From: a bacterium
GTDB lineage: Bacteria; UBP14; UBA6098; JAFGQG01
Reading direction: 5' to 3'
Length of the DNA: 50,327 nucleotides
Assembly (NCBI GenBank): GCA_016935765.1
Contig: JAFGQG010000124.1
Coordinates: 1-50,327, forward strand
Every line of letters starts with the position of its first letter. Position 1 is the stretch's first letter. Of this stretch, positions 34,565-43,200 are shown in pieces. A model generated the notes under the pieces. The model saw only the letters and a program-made list of their open reading frames with translations, ran no database searches and was not told where the DNA came from. A program made the translations under genes and the position numbers.

Positions 34565-36820
34565 ATGAAAAAATCGTTTACGGTTTTCATTTTTCTAACA
34601 TTATGTCTGAGTTATGTTTATGGTCAGGTCGCAGAACTGGATTTTCTCGGGCAAACTCCGGGCGGAAGCTCTTATGATCTGCTCTATGACGAAGATGGGG
34701 AGAAACTCATCGTTGGGTGCGGTACGAGCATCTGGGTGTATGACATGACCGATCCGCTGGATGCTGAATTGATAGCGCTTAGACCATTTAAAGGACTGGT
34801 GAACGAGTTCATCCTGGATGGCGATATACTCTTTGCGGCAGCTACTCATGATGGTCTCTGGGCGCTGGATTATACTTCACCCACACTCGATCCTATCGCG
34901 CACGTGACCACCCTTGGCGATTCGGCTGCCTATGACCTATGGAAAACGGGCGATACTATTTACTTAGCCGACCATGTCGATATTGCCATTTACACGTTTG
35001 ACGGTTCGGAATTTACGGAAATATACAGGATCCCTGACATATTTGGAAAATCTATCTCGGTGGCGCGCCGAAATGATGTCCTCGCGGTTGCTTGGTGGAA
35101 CGTACTTAGCGGTACTATCGAGCTGTATCACACCTCCGATTTGACCACTCCATTCGCCTCCTGGCATAGCGGACAGCTTGCTAACGTTCAGAACCTGTAT
35201 TTTGCGGATAACCGGGATGATATTCTCTACGTTTGCGGTGGTACAAACAATTTTGGTCTATCCAGCAGCTTTTATGGATTGGTGATAGAGGGGGATAGCC
35301 TTCGACAGGTTGCCCGTTACGCTATTGGTGGAGTACCAGGACTGGCGAACGCCCAAATTACTAAAATGGAGTCGAGAAATGATACGATTTTTGTAGTTAC
35401 TACCGCGGGATTGAACGGTCTTGAGTCCGATATCCCTGTTCTTGACGCTACTGGGCTTCCTGCTGATACTTTCCACTTGATAGCGCATATTCGGCCCGGG
35501 CTCTGGTACTTCGATGTCGCGCTCATGGGTGGCACTCCCTACATGGCAATAGCCTCAGAGTTCTTCGGGGTGTGGATAAGCGATATCACGGGTTTGGCTC
35601 CCCTCGACACGGTCGCGGTTTACCCTACCGGCGGCTGGGCGCAGAGATGCTACCTCCGCAATGATACGATATGGGCGTGCATGCGCGGTTACGGTCTCGT
35701 ACTCTTCGATGTCGATGACCTCTACTACTCGGATGTATTCAGGTATCCAAGGGAAGTCTTACGCATCAATTCGGAATTCACGTTCGACTTCACTTTTGTG
35801 GACGACACGCTTATCTTCATTGGGCATAGCATATATTACGATGTTTATAACCTTGCTCCCTGGTACGATGGTGGTGAACCGGAATTTGTAACAAGGCTAA
35901 CCAATTCGACAGGGATCGACGGAGCGGAGTGCATGGCTTTTGTAGAAACTGATGTTGGACCCCGCGTTCTGGGGGGTGTTCACCCTGATCTAATAGAATT
36001 TTATGACCCGTATTCCGGACCGGATTATCCACTTATTGCTACCGCTGATGTTGGGGGAGACCCCACAGAATTCATCGTGTGCGGAGATACGCTTTTCGTG
36101 GGCGCGAACATCGATGCGCAACGCTCGATAGCAGCCTACCGGGTAACAGGAGACACTCTCGAGCTCCTTGCTCATGCGCCAGCAGCTAACACCATTCCCA
36201 AAATCGCGAAGGAGGGTAATATCCTTGCAGCAGCCCTGACCTCGGTCGGTTGCGCGTGGTATGCTTATGAAGGTGATAATATAAACCCGCTTGGGAGTAT
36301 AGGTGGAATTAATGCGTTAGATGTTGAATTAAATGATGGGTATCTATATGTCGCTGAGAAAAATGGTTTACTTGTGTATGATATTTCAGCTCCCCCGAAC
36401 GCTGTTCTTATAGCGAGTTGGAGGGGAACCGGCGGCTGGCAGGGGATGTTCGGCTCACAATCGGTCACCGTCGGAGATGATGGAACGATTTATCTATCCG
36501 ATTTCAATGGCGGGATATTCGTTATAGAAAGCCTGGATTCCGCTACAGGGATCATTCAACAGCACGCAACGAGTGTACCGGATCGGTTATCTATAATGAC
36601 CTATCCTAACCCATTTAATTCAATATTGAACATTAAAATTCCACAGGGGAAATATAATGTCAATATTTTCGATGTAACAGGCAGGTGCGTGAAGCAATTT
36701 GGGGGAGTTAATTCAACAGATGGCATAATAAAATGGGATGCAAGTGAAGAGTCGAGTGGGGTTTATTTTATTACGAACGAGGAAAAGGATGTAGTGGGGA
36801 AGGTTGTGTTGATGAGGTGA
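34565..36820 (+). CDS. Secreted beta-propeller (LVIVD-like) protein with T9SS C-terminal domain
   Basis: 751 residues with a signal peptide (MKKSFTVFIFLTLCLSYVYG). Residues ~25-660 are built of blades of the form DTIYLADH...IAIYTFDG and YLYVAEKNGLLVYDISAPPN, as in LVIVD/beta-propeller surface proteins. The C-terminus is a T9SS type A domain: TYPNPFNSILNI, NIFDVTGRCVKQF, GVYFITNE, GKVVLMR. Probably exported across the outer membrane and attached to the surface, with a binding or structural role. Intact, separated from the rhodanese gene by 172 bp with its own promoter candidate. Confidence 0.85.
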   Translation: MKKSFTVFIFLTLCLSYVYGQVAELDFLGQTPGGSSYDLLYDEDGEKLIVGCGTSIWVYDMTDPLDAELIALRPFKGLVNEFILDGDILFAAATHDGLWALDYTSPTLDPIAHVTTLGDSAAYDLWKTGDTIYLADHVDIAIYTFDGSEFTEIYRIPDIFGKSISVARRNDVLAVAWWNVLSGTIELYHTSDLTTPFASWHSGQLANVQNLYFADNRDDILYVCGGTNNFGLSSSFYGLVIEGDSLRQVARYAIGGVPGLANAQITKMESRNDTIFVVTTAGLNGLESDIPVLDATGLPADTFHLIAHIRPGLWYFDVALMGGTPYMAIASEFFGVWISDITGLAPLDTVAVYPTGGWAQRCYLRNDTIWACMRGYGLVLFDVDDLYYSDVFRYPREVLRINSEFTFDFTFVDDTLIFIGHSIYYDVYNLAPWYDGGEPEFVTRLTNSTGIDGAECMAFVETDVGPRVLGGVHPDLIEFYDPYSGPDYPLIATADVGGDPTEFIVCGDTLFVGANIDAQRSIAAYRVTGDTLELLAHAPAANTIPKIAKEGNILAAALTSVGCAWYAYEGDNINPLGSIGGINALDVELNDGYLYVAEKNGLLVYDISAPPNAVLIASWRGTGGWQGMFGSQSVTVGDDGTIYLSDFNGGIFVIESLDSATGIIQQHATSVPDRLSIMTYPNPFNSILNIKIPQGKYNVNIFDVTGRCVKQFGGVNSTDGIIKWDASEESSGVYFITNEEKDVVGKVVLMR

Positions 36821-36857
36821 GATGCAAAAAATTAAATATCGAATAACGATTGTGGAT

Positions 36858-36895
36858 GTTTGTGAAACAAACTCCTAAAACAAAGACGAAGTCTT
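36858..36895. repeat. Bipartite hairpin element, copy 2
   Basis: Hairpin 1 is GTTTGT/ACAAAC with a GAA loop (36858-36872). Hairpin 2 is AAGAC/GTCTT with a GAA loop (36883-36895), extended by AAC/GTT across one A-A mismatch. The first 23 bases align without gaps to 16857-16879, with a C-G to G-C change that keeps the stem. Confidence 0.65.
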
Positions 36896-36957
36896 AGTTA
36901 GCGATTAGAAGATTTATGAAGTGAGTTGTAGAAATCAAAGAATTAAAAAGCGTTATA

Positions 36958-36985
36958 AACACAGAGACACAGAGACACGGAGAAC
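36958..36985 (+). repeat. ACAGAGACAC repeat, solo copy
   Basis: AACACAGAGACACAGAGACA followed by CGGAG; same family as 9194-9220 and 13353-13380. Confidence 0.7.
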
Positions 36986-37212
36986 AAGAAAGAAAAGGAA
37001 AAAGATAAATGAAAGAAATCAAAATAATATAAAGAGTTCCGTTAGGGATGGGAAATATGTTGGATTACCTTTTCTTACAACAATACCTAAATGACGAATA
37101 TTCCCTGTTGATTTTTAATTCAATTGATGTATCTTAATTTTAGTTCGTATAAACTCAATTTCGGAGGTGTGATGTTGCTATATTTTAGTGGACATATAGT
37201 TAAGAAAGAAAT

Positions 37213-37418
37213 AATAAAACCTTATTCCGGGTCTTTAAACCTTAGTAGTAAGATAAAACCCGGGTAAATATCAACCTTATTACCTTATTAACTTTTCGAC
37301 GTTTTATAAAATATTATGCTGTTCTGCCTCAAAAAATAAGGTAATAAGCAAAAAACCTGAGGGGGATATCCGTTACTACTAAGGTTGAAAACGAAACCAA
37401 TAACAAATAAGGTTTATT
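37213..37418. repeat. Nested palindromic (MITE-like or structured RNA) element
   Basis: Three inverted-repeat pairs are nested. The outer pair is AAACCTTATT (37217-37226) with AATAAGGTTT (37406-37415). The middle pair is AACCTTAGTAGTAA (37238-37251) with TTACTACTAAGGTT (37373-37386), 14 bp perfect. The inner pair is CTTATTACCTTATT (37276-37289) with AATAAGGTAATAAG (37335-37348), 14 bp perfect. The middle-to-inner gaps are 24 bases on both sides, and the central loop is 45 bases. A competing local hairpin CCGGGT (37227-37232)/ACCCGG (37258-37263) encloses the left middle arm. Confidence 0.75.
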
Positions 37419-37718
37419 TTATGTTCATATTGTTACAGCAGATCATGCGGAAAACAAGTATTCCAAATACCAAATAACAAGTAGTGCCGTCAGGTACGAA
37501 ATAGAAAACGCAAAATAATGAGTTACCCAATTTCAATACAATTTCCTGACGTTATTTTCTTCGTTACCAACACCAATCGCTGTCATTCAGAGACACACCA
37601 GGAAGATTGGGGTATTGTATTATATGTTCAAAGTGAAAGTAAATATATTACACTTTTTAAAACTGGTCGAAGAAACTTACTCCAGAATAAAAACAACGAT
37701 AAAGAAAAACAAAAAAAC

Positions 37719-37760
37719 AGCCACCAAAACACCAAAACACGAAATTTCACGAAACAAAAA
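37719..37760 (+). repeat. GCCAC-type dispersed repeat, solo copy
   Basis: AGCCACCAAAACACCAAAAC followed by CACGAAATTTCACGAAAC. It starts with the same AGCCAC as the GxxExxY element's left end. Confidence 0.5.
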
Positions 37761-37814
37761 TTTTGATGGCGTTTTGTTAGTTGATAATACTATTTTGTGA
37801 AATATGCGTGTTAA

Positions 37815-37852
37815 AAAGCCCGAGGTTTTGCGATAACCAAACCTCGGGCTTT
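37815..37852. terminator. Bidirectional intrinsic terminator
   Basis: A perfect 14-bp stem AAAGCCCGAGGTTT (37815-37828) with AAACCTCGGGCTTT (37839-37852) and a 10-nt loop. A T-run follows on both strands. It lies 23 bases past the stop of the minus-strand fibre gene and is its terminator. Confidence 0.92.
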
Positions 37853-37875
37853 ATTTTTCATGTTTTAGAACAGTA

Positions 37876-40800
37876 TTAAGGTAGCTGGCCAGTGGTCCAA
37901 CCAGGAGTTCCAAAGTTCCATAGCATCCCATTAGAGTCAGTATTCAATGCTCCAGGTATAGGGGAAATAAGTGAGTTGTATAAATCTACAACATTATGAC
38001 TAACTACAAGATTTGAACCAGAATCGTTGAGATCAAAACCAGCGCCACCGGTATAATTGTTATAGAGATTATTATGTACCACCAGGTAATTCCCTGTATT
38101 TAATTGTATTCCATCGACCTGGTTACGGTAAATAATATTATTATCAATGGGCATTTTAGGATAGGTTGGATCATTGTTCATTCCAATTATGATTGCGCCA
38201 TAACCGTGTCGCTCGATAATGTTATCCTTTAGAGATCCGGTACAGCCGGGTTCTCCCGACATAAATACGCCCGGCGATGCAACTGGATAACTAGTTCCGT
38301 CAATATGATTGCCTATGATGTTAACCTCAAATGGAGTACTTGAATAATAAGCTTTGATAGCCGGATGTTCGATACCCATGGGATCCCCGCAATGAAGTAT
38401 GTCATTTGATAAAATGTTGACAATAGCGCTAGTGAGATTAATTGCTCCAACGTTGCAATCCACAAAGTGGTTTGCTTTTATCTCGACTTGACCGCCGGTT
38501 ATTAGGATAGCAGTATTAATACAGTAAAGAAAGAAGTTGGATTCAATATAAACGAAGTTCCCAGCAGCTATCGTTAAAAAAGCCATATAAGTGACTTTGT
38601 TTCCGTTAAAATGGACAGTAGCAGCTCCGGGTTCGATTATAATAGGGGCAAGTGCATCTATACTACCGAATTCATTATCGCTAATTTCCCATATTCCTTC
38701 ATCAGCCAAGAAGTGGGTTTGAATAAATACATGGCAATCGCTAAGTCTTCCACCAGGTCCTATTAGTGTTAAAGCATTAGTAGGACTACCCTTAAATATT
38801 GAATAATTTATTGTATTAGTAGTCTCGAGGGAAAGAGCAGGACCCAACAATACATCACATTCAAACCAGCAATAGCTAGCTCTACCTATGACATTAACAA
38901 AAGTACCATCGCCAGTGAAGTGTATTTGTGAAGCAATTCCTACAATAGTTATAGTACCGATTATATCGGTAGAATACATACCTGAGCCTCTAAGGTGAAC
39001 ATCGGGATTAATGTTTATAATAGTGCCAGCAGCGCCATAGATCCCGGGAGCTACATCGATAAGAACATCGGTCCAGCCTTTACTGTTGATAGTGTCGATA
39101 GCTTCTAACAGGTCAGTAAAGTCCGCATTGTCCTGTCCTACCGTAACCACGTATTTTGGTTCCCAATCGGTGCGGTATGGGTCGCCTACCTGAGTACCGC
39201 CACCTAATAATGAAATCCCGTTATCGATAGTTGCATCTCCATGCACGCGGATATGGTCGTCCAGTTCAATTGTATCGCCAACTGCTTGAACGCTGTCCAC
39301 GATGAGTTCCCCGTGGATTTTGAATTGTGCCATTGCGACCATAGTATCAGTGGGATCGTGGTCGATGGTCCAGAGCGTGTCGAATCCGGTGGGAGAAGTG
39401 CCGCCGGTCGGGTCAGCCCAGGCGAAATTTCCACCGCCGTCTGCGGTAAGAACCTGCCCGGCAGTACCGAAATTGTTGCCATCGTGCAAGCCGCCGGTTA
39501 TTTTTACGTTCCCATCCAGTATCGCTGCCCAGATACCTGCTGAAGGATCAGCATTAGTTGAAGCATATATGCCAATTTCTGGTCCGCCCTGGAAGCTCTG
39601 AGCAGAAAACCACCCACCGAAAGTGGTGTCGGTTGTACTATTAGTTACGAATCCTTTGGAATAAATACCGTAAGATTTATCCTGGGTAGCCATACCCACG
39701 CTATAAATGCCCATTCCAATTCCATTATTATCGTTGTACCCAATAGTATGAATACCGTATGCATTCGCTAAACCGTGATTTAAACCACTGAAATATCCGC
39801 CCGTCGCATCGTCGGCAGTGGTTTCTGCATAGGATTGGATGCCGGTTGCGGAACTAGCATCGGATTTTGCATCGATTTTTAATCCAATTGCATAGTCAGT
39901 AATTTCTACTCCCTGGTTATGTGCTTTAATGTATTCACCAAAACAACTACCACCTAAGCGATGTGTATTTATGACTTTCAAAACGGTGTCAAGAGTAGCA
40001 TCGGTAAATCTTCCGGTTCCATGAACATCAAGTTTCTGACCTGGAGTAGTAGTCCCAATCCCAACCGAATCCGAGTTGTTAAAAGTAAAAACGTAATTTC
40101 CAGTCCTGTTCCAATCGCTATCGGCGGCTGCTGTGCCCCCGGATGGCCAGTTGGGAGCCCAGATAGGACCGCTGAAGAATATCGTGTCGCCGAGATAAGG
40201 ATCGATAGAATCAGCATAAATTTGGATTAATTCGATCGGTCCGGAAATGAAGATAGTATCACCATCTCTAATTGGATCGATAGCATTGGTAAAAATTTGG
40301 TCAGTTTGAACGAATCCGGGTACTATGATAGGCGCGCTGAACCCCACAAATTCCGACATCCACGGATCGATCAGATCTACGTAAATTTGGTTGACTGCGA
40401 TTGGACCGCTGAATTTAACCGTATCATCCATCATTACAGGGTCGATCCAATCAGTGAAAATCTGGGTAGAGTAAATCGTATCGGTTCTGAACCATCGAGG
40501 AACTATGACAGGTGCTGAAAAACCAATCTGTGTTGTACCACTCCCTGGCATAGGGTCGATCATGTTAGTATAAATTTGTTCGGTTTGAACGAACCCAGGT
40601 ACTATTATCGGGGAACTGAATTCCACAAATTCTGATCTCCACGGATCGATCAGATCGGCATAAATCTGGTTAACTGCTATCGGACCGCTGAATTTAACCG
40701 TATCAAATGGTTCCCATGGGTCGATCCAGTTTACAAATAGCTGGTTGATCTGGAGAGGGTCGGGAACGAGCCCTCCGCTGCCAAGGTTCGGCGCCCATAT

Positions 40801-41412
40801 TGGACCGCTAAATTTGACAGTATCTTCCGCCGTTACAGGATCGATCCAGTTAGTGAAGATCTGGTTAGAGTAAATCGTATCGGTTCTGAACCATTGGGGA
40901 ACGATAACCGGCGCAGAAAAATTAACTGCGCTAAAACCGGGTAATGGATCGATGAAATTAACATTTAGCTGTGTTAAAGATATCGTATCCGGGAAGTTAA
41001 GAACGCTATCTGCATAAAATGCACTATAAGCAAAATCACTACTATCTGCGTATCTTGCACGAAAAGCATAAGCTTCGGTAAGCATCTGTTGTAAAGGAGC
41101 TAGCGTATCATCATCTACGATAATCTGAAGCCAATAATTTACATTAAAAGCTAGATTCAGGGGATTAATCTGACCCAATACCACATCAAATAAACCTTTG
41201 TGAACGACCACGGAGTCATGAGTCTCCGACCAAAGACTGGTGCCTCCTGTGGAATCATCCAATATGATGAATTTCATTTCGACAGTATCATTGATACCAA
41301 CACCTAAAGTATCCGTAATTTTCGCCTGAAAAGCCATCTGGTTTGGAATTGCACTTACAATAATAACAAATGCAACCATCACGAACAAACTGGTACCCCA
41401 AAATTTTGACAT
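37876..41412 (-). CDS. Large fibre-like surface protein with IDP/FSGPI repeats and a C-terminal beta-helix
   Basis: 1,178 residues, signal peptide MSKFWGTSLFVMVAFVIIVS. The N-terminal domain (25-130) has FQAKITDTLGVGINDTVEMKF and LWSETHDSVVVHKGLFDVVLG, a module common at the start of Bacteroidetes-type fibre proteins. Residues ~147-415 contain nine repeats of about 30 residues with core QIYxxxIDP...DTVKFSGPI.VP. Then come GIGTTTPGQKLDVHG (tail-fibre-like), a glycine-rich GIYSxG stretch (~520-620), VLTADGGGNFAWAD, and from ~770 a pectate-lyase-like beta-helix with NHIDG/NNLYNN coils. It ends without a YPNPFN domain. A GGGAGG site precedes the ATG. Likely an adhesive fibre. Confidence 0.82.
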   Translation of the reverse strand: MSKFWGTSLFVMVAFVIIVSAIPNQMAFQAKITDTLGVGINDTVEMKFIILDDSTGGTSLWSETHDSVVVHKGLFDVVLGQINPLNLAFNVNYWLQIIVDDDTLAPLQQMLTEAYAFRARYADSSDFAYSAFYADSVLNFPDTISLTQLNVNFIDPLPGFSAVNFSAPVIVPQWFRTDTIYSNQIFTNWIDPVTAEDTVKFSGPIWAPNLGSGGLVPDPLQINQLFVNWIDPWEPFDTVKFSGPIAVNQIYADLIDPWRSEFVEFSSPIIVPGFVQTEQIYTNMIDPMPGSGTTQIGFSAPVIVPRWFRTDTIYSTQIFTDWIDPVMMDDTVKFSGPIAVNQIYVDLIDPWMSEFVGFSAPIIVPGFVQTDQIFTNAIDPIRDGDTIFISGPIELIQIYADSIDPYLGDTIFFSGPIWAPNWPSGGTAAADSDWNRTGNYVFTFNNSDSVGIGTTTPGQKLDVHGTGRFTDATLDTVLKVINTHRLGGSCFGEYIKAHNQGVEITDYAIGLKIDAKSDASSATGIQSYAETTADDATGGYFSGLNHGLANAYGIHTIGYNDNNGIGMGIYSVGMATQDKSYGIYSKGFVTNSTTDTTFGGWFSAQSFQGGPEIGIYASTNADPSAGIWAAILDGNVKITGGLHDGNNFGTAGQVLTADGGGNFAWADPTGGTSPTGFDTLWTIDHDPTDTMVAMAQFKIHGELIVDSVQAVGDTIELDDHIRVHGDATIDNGISLLGGGTQVGDPYRTDWEPKYVVTVGQDNADFTDLLEAIDTINSKGWTDVLIDVAPGIYGAAGTIININPDVHLRGSGMYSTDIIGTITIVGIASQIHFTGDGTFVNVIGRASYCWFECDVLLGPALSLETTNTINYSIFKGSPTNALTLIGPGGRLSDCHVFIQTHFLADEGIWEISDNEFGSIDALAPIIIEPGAATVHFNGNKVTYMAFLTIAAGNFVYIESNFFLYCINTAILITGGQVEIKANHFVDCNVGAINLTSAIVNILSNDILHCGDPMGIEHPAIKAYYSSTPFEVNIIGNHIDGTSYPVASPGVFMSGEPGCTGSLKDNIIERHGYGAIIIGMNNDPTYPKMPIDNNIIYRNQVDGIQLNTGNYLVVHNNLYNNYTGGAGFDLNDSGSNLVVSHNVVDLYNSLISPIPGALNTDSNGMLWNFGTPGWTTGQLP

Positions 41413-41713
41413 CTTTTTCCTCCCTAAATTGTAATGAATTTATTTATTTTCCTTTCTCTTACCTAAGTATAAAATTTATCGAAATTCCATGTAATGTCAA
41501 GAAAAATCTAATATTAAATGCTCCCCCTATTACTAATAAAAAAGAACATTCAACAATAAAAAACTTACTATTAATCCAAATTTATTATAAGCGAATTGGA
41601 CATGTTCTACCAGGTTCTTTTTTTATATATTAAATTAACAATAAATATAAATACATTAAATTTGAGTATAAATGGCTAAAGTTATAAATAACTGAATATT
41701 CATGGAGATTTAA
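41413..41713. other. 301-bp divergent intergenic region
   Basis: AT-rich, between the minus-strand fibre gene and the plus-strand Ntn-hydrolase cluster; it should hold both promoters. A weak plus-strand candidate is TTGAGT (41662-41667) with TATAAA (41683-41688), spacing only 15. No repeats of the kinds seen elsewhere stand out. Confidence 0.35.
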
Positions 41714-43159
41714 TTGAAAAAACTTTTGATTTGCTTATTTTTATCTGTACTCTACTTAAATTCCTTTTCGAGTTGCACGATCGGGGTTGCCACTTCGGAT
41801 GCCACTTTCGATGGAAGACCTGTCATTTTCAAGAACCGGGATATTACAAGCTGGAGTATCGAATTTAAAGTTGTAACTTCTTCAGGGGCTTATGCTTACG
41901 CATGCAATACCAGTGTAGGGTCTTCGACTCCATGGATGGGAGTAAACGAGGTTGGTTTCGGGATTGTTCAGTCTGCAGCTTATAATTTAAGCTGGGAAGG
42001 CGGCAGCGGTTTAGGAAATGGGAGCCTTTTACAGCACGCGTTGAAATATTGCGAGACACTGGCTGATTTCGAATGGGTTCTCGATTCCACAAATGCTACT
42101 GGCAGGCTTACTGAAGCGAACTACGCTGTGATCGATGCTTCTGGTAACGGCGCGATCTACGAATGCGCGAACTGGGAATACGCAAAGTATGAACCGGATT
42201 CCCTGGGCTTGGTTACTCACGCTAATTTCGCATATATTGGCGACAGCGGTCGAGTTGGGCAGAACCGCATGGAAAGAGCATACGAGCTTATGGCGCAAGC
42301 GCTCGAGGGGGATTCCCTGAACGCTCATTTCATAGCTAAACACGTCGTAACGGACTTACTTTACCCGGGACAGGATCCTTATCCTTTGCCATGGACAGGT
42401 TCGTTTCCCGGAATGCCAGCTGGCTGGGTGGAAACCGGAGATTTCACAGCAGTGCAAACTATCTGTAACGCGAATTCTCACGCTGCAGGGGTGGTACAGG
42501 GAGTGGTTCCCGGAACAGACGTTGAAAATTCGTTATTATGGTGCTATCTTGGAATACCTGCGGTTTCTATACCATTTCCATTGTTTCCCGCTGCATATTC
42601 GGAACCCCCTGAAGGCATGGGCTCAACAGGGGAAATGCTGACTCTTGCAAGAGCGCACTCCGATTCAGCGTTCTCTGATCCCTCACATAAATCCTGGATG
42701 AATACCGCGCACCTTCTCGATGAATTTGGAGAAGGGATACTCAACTTCACGCTGCCAACCCTTGATTGGGCGTTCGATACCGTTAATACGCAGATAGCGG
42801 AATGGCTTGCCTCATCGCCAACTGCTGGTGAAAGGTCCGATTTCCAGGACGGGATAATGGATATAATTTACAACGCTTACCTGAACGGAACCGCTGTTGA
42901 AGTTACCGAATTCAAAGCGCCGAATGAACTTACTCTAAAAGCGTATCCTAATCCGTTCAACGCGATATGCAATATCGAATTTCCTGCAGAAGGTAAAATA
43001 AAGATTTTTGACATGACCGGAAGGCTTGTATGGAACAGCAGCGAAAGTTCAACAAGAGTTACATGGCAGCCTGCTGAGGAAACACCAAATGGAATATACC
43101 TGGTACAATACAGTTCCGGCACTCTAAAGATTTCCAAAAAACTGATCTATATGAAATAA
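41714..43159 (+). CDS. Secreted Ntn-hydrolase (C45/penicillin-acylase-like) with T9SS C-terminal domain
   Basis: 481 residues, starting at TTG with GGAGAT 7 bases upstream; no ATG in the frame fits. The signal peptide ends SFSS and is followed at once by Cys21 in CTIGVATSDATFDGRPVIFKNRD, the N-terminal nucleophile pattern of choloylglycine hydrolase/C45-like Ntn enzymes, with the arginine-aspartate of NRD. Signal cleavage would itself expose the catalytic cysteine. Further conserved blocks are WMGVNEVGFGIVQSAAYN, ANYAVIDASGNGAIYE and NSHAAGVVQGV. The C-terminus is AYPNPFNAICNIEF, KIFDMTGRLVW, NGIYLVQY, KLIYMK. Probably an extracellular amidase or acyltransferase. It is first of three adjacent Ntn-type genes. 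Confidence 0.82.
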   Translation: MKKLLICLFLSVLYLNSFSSCTIGVATSDATFDGRPVIFKNRDITSWSIEFKVVTSSGAYAYACNTSVGSSTPWMGVNEVGFGIVQSAAYNLSWEGGSGLGNGSLLQHALKYCETLADFEWVLDSTNATGRLTEANYAVIDASGNGAIYECANWEYAKYEPDSLGLVTHANFAYIGDSGRVGQNRMERAYELMAQALEGDSLNAHFIAKHVVTDLLYPGQDPYPLPWTGSFPGMPAGWVETGDFTAVQTICNANSHAAGVVQGVVPGTDVENSLLWCYLGIPAVSIPFPLFPAAYSEPPEGMGSTGEMLTLARAHSDSAFSDPSHKSWMNTAHLLDEFGEGILNFTLPTLDWAFDTVNTQIAEWLASSPTAGERSDFQDGIMDIIYNAYLNGTAVEVTEFKAPNELTLKAYPNPFNAICNIEFPAEGKIKIFDMTGRLVWNSSESSTRVTWQPAEETPNGIYLVQYSSGTLKISKKLIYMK

Positions 43160-43200
43160 ACTCGATTCGAGAATATGAATCCCGCCAGAAGGAGTAAAAC

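Larger units (their letters stand above)
36821..37875. other. 1-kb intergenic region packed with structured repeats
   Basis: From left to right: a GAATAACGATT repeat, a two-hairpin element (36858-36895), an ACAGAGACAC block (36958-36985), a nested palindromic element (37213-37418), a GCCACCAAAACACC block (37719-37760) and a bidirectional terminator (37815-37852). An 83-codon ORF at 37518-37766 ends inside the repeat and has no ribosome site; I do not call it a gene. Confidence 0.6.

Noticed and set aside
37518-37766. 83-codon ORF between the propeller and fibre genes
   Set aside because: Its last third is encoded by the GCCACCAAAACACC repeat, it has no ribosome site, and the composition is not protein-like.
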